Below are positions 17,991 to 26,094 of a stretch of DNA of 64,000 nucleotides, one piece after another. The position numbers were made by a program, and so were the translations under genes. The stretch's first letter is position 1. Each line of letters starts with the position of its first letter. The notes beneath the pieces are model-generated. The model was not told where the DNA came from. It saw only the letters and a program-made list of their open reading frames with translations, and ran no database searches. This stretch comes from Arsenicicoccus cauae. Lineage in GTDB: Bacteria; Actinomycetota; Actinomycetes; Actinomycetales; Dermatophilaceae. The stretch covers positions 62,001 through 126,000 of the forward strand of contig NZ_WLVL01000039.1 in assembly GCF_009707125.1 (NCBI RefSeq). The letters run 5' to 3'.

Positions 17991-18826
17991 ACACGCCCCC
18001 CAGCCCGCCCCCCACGGCCCTGTCCATCGCCGGGAGCGACCCCTCCGGGGGCGCCGGGATCCAGGCCGACCTCAAGACCTTCAGCGCGCTCGGCGCCTAC
18101 GGCATGTGCGTCATCACAGCCCTGACCGCCCAGTCCACCCAGGGCGTGACGGGGGTGCACGCGGTGCCCGCCGACTTCGTGACGCAGCAGCTGGAGACCC
18201 TGCTCGGCGACATCACCCCCGACGCCGTCAAGATCGGCATGCTCGCCGACGCGGACGTCACCCGGGCGGTCGGTCGCGTGCTGGGGCGGCTGAGGGCCGA
18301 GGAGGACGACGAGCTGCCGATCGTCCTCGACCCCGTCATGGTGGCCACCAGCGGGGACCGGCTGCTCGACGAGTCCGCCGTCGCCGCCGTCCGCGAGCTC
18401 GTGCCACTCGCGAGCATCATCACCCCCAACCTGCCCGAGGCCGCGGTGCTCCTGGACGCCGAGCCGGCGACCACCGTCGACGAGATGGTCGAGCAGGCGC
18501 GGGCCCTCGTCACCGCCGGGGCGCGCCGCGCCTACGTCAAGGGCGGTCACCACACCGGCACCGAGCAGGCCACCGACGTCCTCGCCGACACCCACGGTCA
18601 CGTGCTGATCACGGCCGAGCGGGTGCCGACCCGGCACACCCACGGCACCGGCTGCACGCTGTCCTCCGCCCTGGCGGCGCTGCGCCCCCGCCGCCCCGAC
18701 TGGGAGACGACCTGCCGGGACGCCAAGTCCTGGCTCACCGAGGCGTTGCGCCACGCCGACGAGCTGCACGTCGGCCACGGGCACGGACCGGTCCACCACT
18801 TCCACGACGTCTGGAGCCGAGCATGA
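17987..18826 (+). CDS. thiD: Bifunctional hydroxymethylpyrimidine kinase/phosphomethylpyrimidine kinase
   Basis: Phosphorylates HMP and HMP phosphate to HMP pyrophosphate, the pyrimidine donor for ThiE. The 279-residue protein has ALSIAGSDPSGGAGIQADLK near residue 12, GAYGMCVITALTAQ near 37, DAVKIGMLADADV near 83, LDPVMVATSGDRLLDE near 118, and the anion-hole motif THGTGCTLSSALA near 228. Length is normal. ATG at 17987 overlaps the thiE stop by ATGA, and the stop overlaps the tenA start in the same way, so translation of the four genes is probably coupled. Confidence 0.96.
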   Translation: MNTPPSPPPTALSIAGSDPSGGAGIQADLKTFSALGAYGMCVITALTAQSTQGVTGVHAVPADFVTQQLETLLGDITPDAVKIGMLADADVTRAVGRVLGRLRAEEDDELPIVLDPVMVATSGDRLLDESAVAAVRELVPLASIITPNLPEAAVLLDAEPATTVDEMVEQARALVTAGARRAYVKGGHHTGTEQATDVLADTHGHVLITAERVPTRHTHGTGCTLSSALAALRPRRPDWETTCRDAKSWLTEALRHADELHVGHGHGPVHHFHDVWSRA

Positions 18827-19470
18827 CCTTCACCACCGACGCCTGGACCCGCACGGCGGGCGTCCGGACCGCCATCGACGAGCTGCCCTTCGTGCAGGGG
18901 CTGGCCGACGGGACCCTCGACCGCGAGCGCTTCACCTACTACATGGCCCAGGACGCGCTCTACCTCGCGGACTACGGCCGGGTGCTGGCCGCGCTCGCGA
19001 GCCAGGCGACCGACCCGGACGAGATGCTCTTCTGGGCCGAGTCCGCGCGCACCACCGTCGTCGTCGAGCGGGAGCTGCACGGCGCCCACGTCGCCGACCT
19101 CGCCGCGGCGCGCCGCTCCCCCACGTGCCTGGCCTACACGTCCTATCTCGCCTCGCTCACCACCCAGGGTTCGTATGCCGTGGCCGCGGCCGGCGTGCTC
19201 CCCTGCTTCTGGATCTACCAGGACGTGGGCGACCACCTGCTGCGGCAGGCCGGGGCGCTCGACGGGCACGCCTACGGCGACTGGATCGGGATGTACTCCG
19301 ACGCGGAGTTCGCCGCCTCGGTGGAGCGGGCCAAGGCGATCGTGGACCGCTGCGCCGAGGGCGCTGACGACTCCACCGTGCAGCGGATGCACGAGGCGTA
19401 CTCCACGGCGGCGCGCTACGAGTGGATGTTCTGGGACGCCGCCTGGCGCCGGGAGACCTGGCCGGTCTGA
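18823..19470 (+). CDS. tenA: TenA/thiaminase II family protein
   Basis: Hydrolase that recovers aminopyrimidines from degraded thiamine for salvage. The 215-residue helical protein carries FVQGLADGTLDRERFTYYMA near residue 25, DALYLADYGRVLAALAS near 44, and the segment AAAGVLPCFWIYQDVG near 125, which has the Cys at the place of the TenA catalytic cysteine. The C-terminal YEWMFWDAAWRRETWPV is the conserved family end. Last gene of the riboswitch-controlled operon, fused to thiD by an ATGA overlap. Confidence 0.93.
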   Translation: MTFTTDAWTRTAGVRTAIDELPFVQGLADGTLDRERFTYYMAQDALYLADYGRVLAALASQATDPDEMLFWAESARTTVVVERELHGAHVADLAAARRSPTCLAYTSYLASLTTQGSYAVAAAGVLPCFWIYQDVGDHLLRQAGALDGHAYGDWIGMYSDAEFAASVERAKAIVDRCAEGADDSTVQRMHEAYSTAARYEWMFWDAAWRRETWPV

Positions 19471-19492
19471 GTCGAGGCTGCGGGAAGGACGC

Positions 19493-19650
19493 TCAGAGAG
19501 CCCAGGTGTATCGCCGCTCCGGTCTGCCTGTCGAGCCGTAGCGGAGTGCGACCGTCGCCTGGCCGGAGTCTGCGAGGTGCTCGAGATGACGACGAACGCT
19601 CACCCGGGAGAGCCGGACGAGCTCGACGCACTCGGTGGCAGTCAAGGACT
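19493..19650 (-). pseudogene. C-terminal HTH fragment of a CitB/DcuR-type response regulator
   Basis: The last 50 codons read [20 protein letters not shown], then LEHLADSGQATVALRYGSTG and RPERRYTWAL, which is the C-terminal DNA-binding end of citrate/malate two-component response regulators. No receiver domain or start precedes it: the reading continues straight into antisense bioA sequence at about 19650. It is therefore the tail of a gene cut by a deletion or rearrangement. The ends in tenA (19470) and this fragment converge. Confidence 0.75.
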
Positions 19651-19655
19651 CGGCC

Positions 19656-19922
19656 CCACGAACGCTGATGCACGGGCCGACGTTCATGGGCAACCCCCTG
19701 GCCTGCGCGATCGCCCTCGCCTCGTGGGACCTGCTCGAGGCCCGCGGGTGGGCGTCATACAGCTGGACGAGCCCGTCCGGGTGGCCGAGGTGACCCGCGC
19801 GGCCCTCGACCGGGGTTTGTGGGTGCGGCCGTTCCGCGACCTCGCCTACACGATGCCGCCGTACGCGTGCACCGACGCCGACGTCGCCACCATCACGCGC
19901 GCCCTGGTGGAGTCCCCCCGCC
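19656..19922 (+). pseudogene. bioA: Remnant of adenosylmethionine-8-amino-7-oxononanoate aminotransferase
   Basis: The piece at 19668-19730 reads [20 protein letters not shown], then DLLEARG, the conserved C-terminal part of BioA. The reading then shifts frame and continues as [20 protein letters not shown], then RGLWVRPFRDLAYTMPPYAC and TDADVATITRALVES to about 19920. Roughly 20-25 residues between the two pieces are missing, and everything before residue about 300 is lost. BioA would make DAPA in biotin synthesis; this copy cannot. It lies directly before intact bioD, as in a normal bioA-bioD order. Confidence 0.85.
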
Positions 19923-19949
19923 CTGGTCCACGGCTGAGAGGCTGGGGAC

Positions 19950-20657
19950 ATGAGCACCGAGACCACCGCACCCGTCATCGTCGTCACGGGCACGGGCCCC
20001 GACGTCGGCAAGACCGTCGCGACCGCCGCCCTCGCCGTCGGCTTCCGCGACCAGGGGCTGCGCGTCGCCGTGGTCAAGCCCTGCCAGACGGGCGTCGGTC
20101 CAGGCGAGGACGGAGACCTCGCGCAGGTGCGCCAGCTGGCCGGGGACGTCCAGACCCACGAGCTGGTGCGGCTGCCCGATCCGCTCGCGCCGGACGCCGC
20201 CGCGCGTCGGGCCGGGGTCTCGATCCCGCCCGTGCCCGTGCTGGCCTCGCAGGCCGCCCAGGTGGCGCGGCGCGAGGACGTCGACCTCGTCCTGGTCGAG
20301 GGCACCGGTGGGCTGCTCGTGCGGCTCGACCTCGCGGGCGGCACCCTCGCCGACCTCGCCCTGTCCGTGCAGGAGCTCGGCCTGCGGGTGGGCGTCGTCG
20401 TGGTGGCCGCCGCCGGCCTCGGCACGCTCAACCACTCGGCCCTGACGGCCGAGGCGCTGCAGCTGCGAGGCCTGGACTGCCTGGGCTTCGTCATCGGGTC
20501 ATGGCCCGAGGACCCCGACCTGGCGATGACGTTCAACCTCGAGGACCTCCCCGAGGTGACCGGTGCCCCTCTCCTCGGTCGCATCCCCGAGGGCGCGGGG
20601 TCGTGGGATCCCCAGACCTTCCAGGACCGGGCGGGCGCCTGGCTGCCGATCTTTTGA
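19950..20657 (+). CDS. bioD: Dethiobiotin synthetase
   Basis: ATP-dependent carboxylation and ring closure of DAPA to dethiobiotin, the step after BioA. The 235-residue protein has the P-loop VTGTGPDVGKTVATAAL near residue 12, AVVKPCQTGV near 40, LVLVEGTGGLLVRLD near 112 (magnesium-binding Glu), VVVVAAAGLGTLNH near 148, and the adenine-binding end segment. All expected active motifs are intact although the neighbouring bioA is a fragment. Whether it still serves biotin synthesis depends on a bioA, bioF and bioB elsewhere. It is followed by a terminator shared with clpB. Confidence 0.93.
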   Translation: MSTETTAPVIVVTGTGPDVGKTVATAALAVGFRDQGLRVAVVKPCQTGVGPGEDGDLAQVRQLAGDVQTHELVRLPDPLAPDAAARRAGVSIPPVPVLASQAAQVARREDVDLVLVEGTGGLLVRLDLAGGTLADLALSVQELGLRVGVVVVAAAGLGTLNHSALTAEALQLRGLDCLGFVIGSWPEDPDLAMTFNLEDLPEVTGAPLLGRIPEGAGSWDPQTFQDRAGAWLPIF

Positions 20658-20786
20658 GCTCCCCAGGGGCCGCCACGCAGCGGTGGCTCGAGGGTGCCGT
20701 TCCACGACGCCCATCCGCCAGGACCCTCACCCACCGTCAGCGCCCCTCGCCACGAGTGCCCGCCAGCAGCGCCACCGCCGCGCGCC

Positions 20787-20819
20787 GACAGGCCCCGGAC
20801 CGGGGGTCCGGGGCCTGTC
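20787..20819. terminator. Shared terminator between bioD and clpB
   Basis: Perfect 14-bp stem GACAGGCCCCGGAC / GTCCGGGGCCTGTC with a 5-base loop, 13 bases past the stop of clpB and 130 past bioD, which converge here. Confidence 0.88.
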
Positions 20820-20831
20820 CAGTGCGAGACG

Positions 20832-23396
20832 TCAGCGCAGGGTCAGCGCGTCGGCGTCACCGTCGCGGTCGACCACGACGGTCTGGCCGTCGCGGATCTC
20901 CCCCGCCAGCAGAGCCTTGGCCAGCCGGTCGCCGATCTCGCGCTGCACGAGCCGGCGCAGCGGTCGGGCGCCGTACGCCGGGTCATAGCCGGTGAGCGCG
21001 AGCCACTCGCGGGCCGCGTCGGTCACCTCGAGGGTGATCCGGCGGTCGGAGAGGCGACGCGCCATCTCGTCGACCTGCAGGCCGACGATGTGGCCGAGCT
21101 CGTCCATCGACAGCGGGTCGAAGATGACGGTCTCGTCCAGGCGGTTGAGGAACTCCGGCTTGAACGCCGAGCGGACCGTCTGCATGACCGCATCGCGCTT
21201 GGCGGCGTCGTCCATCGTCGGGTCGACGAGGAACTGCGAGCCGAGGTTGGAGGTCATCACCAGGATCACGTTGCGGAAGTCCACCGTCCGGCCCTGGCCG
21301 TCGGTCAGCCGACCGTCGTCGAGGACCTGCAGCAGGATGTCGAAGGTCTCCGGGTGGGCCTTCTCGACCTCGTCGAGCAGGACGACGCTGTAGGGGCGAC
21401 GCCGGACGGCCTCCGTGAGCTGCCCGCCCTCCTCGTAGCCGACGTAGCCGGGAGGGGCGCCGACCAGCCGGGCGACGGAGTGCCGCTCGGAGTACTCCGA
21501 CATGTCGATCCGCACCATGGCGCGCTCGTCGTCGAAGAGGAAGTCCGCGAGCGACTTGGCGAGCTCGGTCTTGCCCACACCGGTGGGCCCGAGGAAGAGG
21601 AAGGACCCGGTCGGGCGATTGGGGTCGGCGACCCCGGCCCGCGAGCGCCGCACCGCGTCGGAGACGGCCTGGACGGCGGCGGTCTGACCGATCAGGCGGC
21701 GTCCGATGACCTCCTCCATGTGCAGGAGCTTGTCGGTCTCACCCTCGAGCAGGCGCCCGGCGGGGATGCCGGTCCAGGCGGAGATGACGTCGGCGATGGC
21801 GTCGGCGTCGACCTGCTCCTGGACCATCGGCGCGCCGACGGTGGCCGCGGAGGACGCGGCCTCGGACTCGGCGGCCTGGGCGGCCTCGACCTCGCGCTGG
21901 AGGGCGGGGATCTCGCCATACATGATCGGCGCGGCCTCGTCGAGACGTCCCTCGCGCACGAGCACCTCGGCCCGCGAACGGGCCTCGTCGAGGCGGGCCT
22001 TGAGGTCACCGACCTTGTTGAGTCCGGCCTTCTCGGCCTCCCACCGCGCGGTCAGGGCATCGAGCTCCTCGCTGCGGTCCGCGATCTCGCGCTGCAGGCG
22101 GTCGAGCCGCTCGCGCGACGCCTCGTCGGACTCCTTGGCGAGGTGCAGCTCCTCCATGCGCAGCCGGTCGACCTGACGGCGCAGCTCGTCGATCTCGACC
22201 GGGGAGGAGTCGATCTCCATGCGCAGCCGGGACGCGGCCTCGTCGACGAGGTCGATGGCCTTGTCGGGCAGCTGCCGGCCGGTGATGTAGCGGTCGGACA
22301 GGCTGGCGGCGGCGACGAGGGCGGAGTCGGCGATGGCGACCTTGTGGTGCGCCTCGTAGCGCTCCTTGAGGCCGCGCAGGATGGCGATGGTGTCCTCGAC
22401 GGAGGGCTCCCCGACGAAGACCTGCTGGAAGCGACGCTCCAGGGCCGAGTCCTTCTCGATGTTCTCGCGGTACTCGTCCAGGGTGGTCGCGCCGATCAGG
22501 CGCAGCTCGCCACGGGCCAGGAGGGGCTTCAGCATGTTGCCTGCGTCCATGGAGGAGTCGCCGGACGCACCCGCGCCCACGATGGTGTGGATCTCGTCGA
22601 TGAACGTGACGACCTCGCCCTCGGCGGAGCGGATCTCGTCCAGGACGGCCTTGAGGCGCTCCTCGAACTCGCCGCGGTACTTCGCGCCGGCGACCATGGC
22701 CCCGAGGTCCAAGGAGATCAGCCGCTTGCCGCGCAGGCTCTCGGGCACGTCGCCCGCCACGATCCGCTGGGCCAGGCCCTCGACGACGGCGGTCTTGCCG
22801 ACGCCGGGCTCGCCGATGAGGACGGGGTTGTTCTTGGTGCGGCGGGACAGCACCTGCACCACGCGGCGGATCTCGGAGTCGCGGCCGATGACCGGGTCGA
22901 GCTTGCCGTCACGCGCGATCGCGGTGAGGTCGGTGCCGTACTTGTCGAGCGCCTCGAAGGTGCCCTCGGGGGTCGCGGACGTGACCTTGCGGCCGCCGCG
23001 GACCTGCGGGATCTGCGCCTCGAGGGCGTCCGGGTCGAGGCCGAACCGGCCGGCGCGTGCCAGCGCGGCGAGCAGGTGGTCGGTCGAGATGTAGGTGTCC
23101 CCCATCGCGGCGGCGGCGTTGCCGGCCTGCTGCAGGACGGACGCGGTGGCCTGCGAGGCACCGGGTGTGCTGGTGGACCCGGACACGGTCGGCAGGCCGG
23201 CGAGCGCCTGGGCGGCGGCCCGGCCCACCTCCTGCGGGTCTGCGCCGGACGCGGAGATCAGCGGCGCGGTGGTCGTCTCCTGCTGGCCCAGCAGGGCGAG
23301 CAGGAGGTGGGCGGGCTCCACCTGCGCGTGGTGCGCTGCGGTGGCGTCGTGCACGGCCGCGTTGACGGCCTCGGCCGACTTGGTGGTCAGCTCCAT
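20832..23396 (-). CDS. clpB: ATP-dependent disaggregase ClpB
   Basis: Hexameric Hsp100 chaperone that, with DnaK, pulls proteins out of aggregates. The 854-residue protein has an N-terminal Clp repeat region ([14 protein letters not shown]), NBD1 Walker [19 protein letters not shown] near residue 200, a coiled-coil middle domain near 400-520 ([20 protein letters not shown]), NBD2 Walker [19 protein letters not shown] near 600, and the C-terminal sensor-2 [16 protein letters not shown]. No IGF/L loop for ClpP binding is seen, as expected. ATG at 23396. An HspR-type inverted repeat at 23458-23478 lies 62 bases upstream, placing it in the HspR regulon with the dnaK operon. Confidence 0.97.
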   Translation of the reverse strand: MELTTKSAEAVNAAVHDATAAHHAQVEPAHLLLALLGQQETTTAPLISASGADPQEVGRAAAQALAGLPTVSGSTSTPGASQATASVLQQAGNAAAAMGDTYISTDHLLAALARAGRFGLDPDALEAQIPQVRGGRKVTSATPEGTFEALDKYGTDLTAIARDGKLDPVIGRDSEIRRVVQVLSRRTKNNPVLIGEPGVGKTAVVEGLAQRIVAGDVPESLRGKRLISLDLGAMVAGAKYRGEFEERLKAVLDEIRSAEGEVVTFIDEIHTIVGAGASGDSSMDAGNMLKPLLARGELRLIGATTLDEYRENIEKDSALERRFQQVFVGEPSVEDTIAILRGLKERYEAHHKVAIADSALVAAASLSDRYITGRQLPDKAIDLVDEAASRLRMEIDSSPVEIDELRRQVDRLRMEELHLAKESDEASRERLDRLQREIADRSEELDALTARWEAEKAGLNKVGDLKARLDEARSRAEVLVREGRLDEAAPIMYGEIPALQREVEAAQAAESEAASSAATVGAPMVQEQVDADAIADVISAWTGIPAGRLLEGETDKLLHMEEVIGRRLIGQTAAVQAVSDAVRRSRAGVADPNRPTGSFLFLGPTGVGKTELAKSLADFLFDDERAMVRIDMSEYSERHSVARLVGAPPGYVGYEEGGQLTEAVRRRPYSVVLLDEVEKAHPETFDILLQVLDDGRLTDGQGRTVDFRNVILVMTSNLGSQFLVDPTMDDAAKRDAVMQTVRSAFKPEFLNRLDETVIFDPLSMDELGHIVGLQVDEMARRLSDRRITLEVTDAAREWLALTGYDPAYGARPLRRLVQREIGDRLAKALLAGEIRDGQTVVVDRDGDADALTLR

Positions 23397-23457
23397 GGGG
23401 CGACTCCTCGGGTGGTATGCCGGACGGCCCGGCCTCACAGATATCAACCTCAGCAAA

Positions 23458-23478
23458 GTTGAGTCTATTCCGCTCAAC
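23458..23478 (-). promoter_or_regulatory. HAIR site (HspR operator) of clpB
   Basis: GTTGAGT, a 7-base spacer, then GCTCAAC: this fits the HspR-associated inverted repeat (consensus CTTGAGT-N7-ACTCAAG) with the arms perfectly complementary apart from the last pair positions. It lies in the clpB promoter region. HspR itself is encoded at 30915-31379. Confidence 0.88.
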
Positions 23479-23689
23479 CCACGTGGTCGACCTGGGCCCG
23501 ACCCCATCATGAACGTTCACAGCTGTGAGATGCACCACACTGGATCACCTCCCAGAGATGCTTTCCGTGACCGGTCCATCACCAATCGTCCCTTCGGGGG
23601 CAACGACGGACGACGCCCGGGTTAACAGTCGGCGACGCGGTGACGGAGATCCATCGTCGGCGTTCCCCACCCCTCGCGCGCACCTCACA

Positions 23690-24937
23690 ATGGTTGTCGT
23701 GGACGTATCCCTCATCCTCCTCGTGCTGGTGGTCGTGACGGCCCTCGCCTTCGACTTCACCAACGGCTTCCACGACACCGGCAACGCGATGGCGACGTCC
23801 ATCGCGACCGGCGCCCTCAAGCCCAAGACCGCGGTCGCCCTCTCGGGCCTGCTCAACCTCATCGGCGCCTTCCTCAGCGTGGAGGTCGCCCTCACCGTCA
23901 CCAACGCCGTCATCAAGATCCAGAACAAGGACGGCTCCCCGATCACGTCACTCGTGTCCGACCACGGCCAGGCGCTCCTGCTGATCGTGCTGGCCGGACT
24001 CATCGGCGGCATCGTCTGGAACCTCCTGACCTGGCTCCTCGGCCTGCCGTCCAGCTCGTCGCACGCGCTCTTCGGCGGCCTGATCGGGTCGACGATCGCC
24101 GGCATCGGCTGGGCCGGCGTCAAGTGGAACGGCGACGGCAGCAAGCTGGACGGCGTCCTCGGCAAGGTGATCATGCCCGCGCTCCTGTCGCCCGTGATCG
24201 CCGCCGTCGTCGCCGCGGCCGGCACCTGGCTGATCTACAAGATCACCGAGGGCGTCAACGAGCGGTGGAAGGAGTCCGGCTTCCGCTGGGGCCAGATCGG
24301 CTCCGCCTCGCTGGTCTCCCTGGCCCACGGCACCAACGACGCGCAGAAGACGATGGGTGTCATCACCCTCGCCCTCATCGCCTACGGCTCCCACACCGAC
24401 ACCCACTCCGTGCCGTTCTGGGTCAAGCTCTCGTGCGCCCTGGCCATCGCCCTCGGCACCTACCTCGGCGGCTGGCGGATCATCCGCACGCTCGGCAAGG
24501 GCCTGGTCGAGATCGCCTCCCCGCAGGGCATGGCCGCCGAGTCCGCCTCGGCCGCCGTCATCCTCACCTCCAGCCACCTCGGCTTCGCGCTGTCGACGAC
24601 CCACGTCGCCACGGGCTCGATCCTCGGCACCGGCATCGGCAAGAAGGGCGCCGAGGTCCGCTGGGGCGTCGCCGCCCGTATGGTCGCGGCCTGGTTCATC
24701 ACGCTGCCCGCCGCTGCGCTGGTTGGTGCCGTCATGTGGTTCGTCGGCCACACGGTCGGCGGGCTGGCCGGGGTCATCACGATCTTTGCGGTCCTGTGCC
24801 TGCTGTCCGGCTACATGTACCACCGCTCTCGCCAGGCCCCGGTCGACCACAACAACGTCAACGACGACTGGGACGCCTCGGGGGTCCCCGCCGAGACCGC
24901 CGACGCCATGGCCGCCTCGTCGCGGTCCGGCCGCTGA
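23690..24937 (+). CDS. pit: PiT-family inorganic phosphate transporter
   Basis: Proton-coupled low-affinity phosphate carrier in the cytoplasmic membrane. The 415-residue protein has the two inverted PiT signature segments: FDFTNGFHDTGNAMATSIAT near residue 18 and SLVSLAHGTNDAQKTMGVIT near 205. About ten hydrophobic segments are seen, with LLGLPSSSSHALFGGLIGS near 118 and its counterpart STTHVATGSILGTGIGKKGA near 305. ATG at 23690 has no clear ribosome site; the frame is open further upstream but without conserved sequence. It is followed by a small membrane protein 13 bases downstream, which likely shares its transcript. Confidence 0.94.
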   Translation: MVVVDVSLILLVLVVVTALAFDFTNGFHDTGNAMATSIATGALKPKTAVALSGLLNLIGAFLSVEVALTVTNAVIKIQNKDGSPITSLVSDHGQALLLIVLAGLIGGIVWNLLTWLLGLPSSSSHALFGGLIGSTIAGIGWAGVKWNGDGSKLDGVLGKVIMPALLSPVIAAVVAAAGTWLIYKITEGVNERWKESGFRWGQIGSASLVSLAHGTNDAQKTMGVITLALIAYGSHTDTHSVPFWVKLSCALAIALGTYLGGWRIIRTLGKGLVEIASPQGMAAESASAAVILTSSHLGFALSTTHVATGSILGTGIGKKGAEVRWGVAARMVAAWFITLPAAALVGAVMWFVGHTVGGLAGVITIFAVLCLLSGYMYHRSRQAPVDHNNVNDDWDASGVPAETADAMAASSRSGR

Positions 24938-24950
24938 GAGGACTGCCCAG

Positions 24951-25256
24951 ATGACCCAGAACCTCACCCTCCTGATCGACGCGGCCTGGAAGGTCCTCGC
25001 CGTCGGTCTCGTCCTCGGCGCCGGCCTGCCCGCGCTGTTCGCCCTGGGCATCAGGTCCATGGCCTACGGTGTCGGGGGGTCCGCCGAGATCGACAGCACG
25101 GCCCGCCCGCACCCGGCGGGGCGCGTCATCGGCATCCTGTGCTTCGCTCTGGTGGCGGCGGCCATCCTGCTCGGCATCACGATCATCGTGGCGTCGGGCT
25201 TCGGCAAGGCCGTCAGCTTCGAGCACGTCTACCCGACCATCGTCGACAAGCACTGA
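24951..25256 (+). CDS. Small two-segment membrane protein adjacent to pit
   Basis: A 101-residue protein with two membrane segments, about residues 10-35 (AWKVLAVGLVLGAGLPALFA) and 56-80 (VIGILCFALVAAAILLGITI), separated by a short loop with ARPHPAGR. No known catalytic motif. Such small proteins are often found directly behind pit in actinobacteria, so it may be a Pit partner, but this is by context only. ATG at 24951 lies behind GAGAGGA. It is followed by the first DUF3349 gene five bases later. Confidence 0.8.
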   Translation: MTQNLTLLIDAAWKVLAVGLVLGAGLPALFALGIRSMAYGVGGSAEIDSTARPHPAGRVIGILCFALVAAAILLGITIIVASGFGKAVSFEHVYPTIVDKH

Positions 25257-25261
25257 CGGCC

Positions 25262-25657
25262 ATGACGGACAACCCCTTCGCCCGTCTGCTGACCTGGCTG
25301 CGCGGCGGCTACCCCCACGGGGTGCCGCAGAGCGACTACGTCGCCCTCTACGGCATCCTGCACCGCGACCTCACCGAGACCGAGGTCACCGAGATCGCGG
25401 TCGCCCTGCGCCGCTCGCGCGGGGTGCCGGAGGACGAGATCAGCCGCGATCAGATCGCGGACCAGATCCGCCGCTCGGCCCTGGAGAGGCCCTCCGAGGA
25501 GGACGTCGCCCGGGTCGCCGGGCGTCTGGCCGCCGGCGGGTGGCCGCTGGCGACGGCGTCCGCGCCCGTCGAGCCGGCGGCCCCCGCCGGCGATGTCACC
25601 AGCCCGGACGAGGCGCCGACGAGGGATGCCGACAACCCCACCCCGAGCGGCGCCTGA
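25262..25657 (+). CDS. DUF3349 family protein
   Basis: A 131-residue member of the actinobacterial DUF3349 family, function unknown. Typical are LLTWLRGGYPHGVPQSDYVA near residue 8, LTETEVTEIAVALRR near 36 and EDVARVAGRLAAGGWPLA near 80. The last 30 residues are a Pro/Ala-rich tail absent from the paralogue that follows. All-helical fold without membrane segments. ATG at 25262 is five bases after the small membrane gene, so it belongs to the pit transcript. The paralogue at 25699 shares the WLRxGYPxGVPxxDY signature, so the two are a tandem duplication. Confidence 0.88.
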   Translation: MTDNPFARLLTWLRGGYPHGVPQSDYVALYGILHRDLTETEVTEIAVALRRSRGVPEDEISRDQIADQIRRSALERPSEEDVARVAGRLAAGGWPLATASAPVEPAAPAGDVTSPDEAPTRDADNPTPSGA

Positions 25658-25698
25658 AGGCATACTGGAGGTCCCTCCGAGCCCCGAGGACCAGGTCC

Positions 25699-26010
25699 AT
25701 GAACTCCTTCATCGAGCGCGCGCTCAACTGGCTGCGCGCCGGCTACCCCAACGGCGTTCCCGACACCGACTACCAGCCCCTGCTCGCCCTCCTGCGCCGT
25801 CGCCTCACCGACGAGGAGGTGGACGAGCTCGGGCAGGAGCTGGTCCGCAGCGGGCTGGTGCCCGCGGACAAGGTCGACGTCGGCGTCGGCATCATCAAGG
25901 TCACCGACGACCTGCCCACCGACGAGGAGATGACCCGCGTCGGGGAGCGCCTGCGCGAGGGCGGCTGGCCCGTCGACCTCGACGAGGCCCGTCACCACCG
26001 CGAGCCGTGA
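25699..26010 (+). CDS. DUF3349 family protein, second copy
   Basis: A 103-residue DUF3349 protein: ALNWLRAGYPNGVPDTDYQP near residue 9, LTDEEVDELGQELVRSGLV near 36 and RVGERLREGGWPVDLDE near 81. The shared signature with the preceding gene shows tandem paralogy, but the middle sections have diverged, with KVDVGVGIIKVTDDLPTDEE here. No tail. ATG at 25699 starts 41 bases after the first copy ends. It is followed after 84 bases by cardiolipin synthase. Confidence 0.88.
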   Translation: MNSFIERALNWLRAGYPNGVPDTDYQPLLALLRRRLTDEEVDELGQELVRSGLVPADKVDVGVGIIKVTDDLPTDEEMTRVGERLREGGWPVDLDEARHHREP

Positions 26011-26094
26011 CGCGCTGAGGCCGTCCCCCACCTCCCGCCACCACGCGTGCCAGACTCGGCACAGGAGGTGGCCGCGCGCCGGGAGGAGGTGAGC

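Noticed and set aside
20694-23462. A 922-codon plus-strand frame antisense to clpB
   Set aside because: It mirrors ClpB codon for codon and has no recognisable domain.
23500-23640. PhoP box before pit
   Set aside because: A single GTTCAC at about 23514 and a distant GTTAAC do not make the expected direct repeats of GTTCACC, so phosphate control is not supported.
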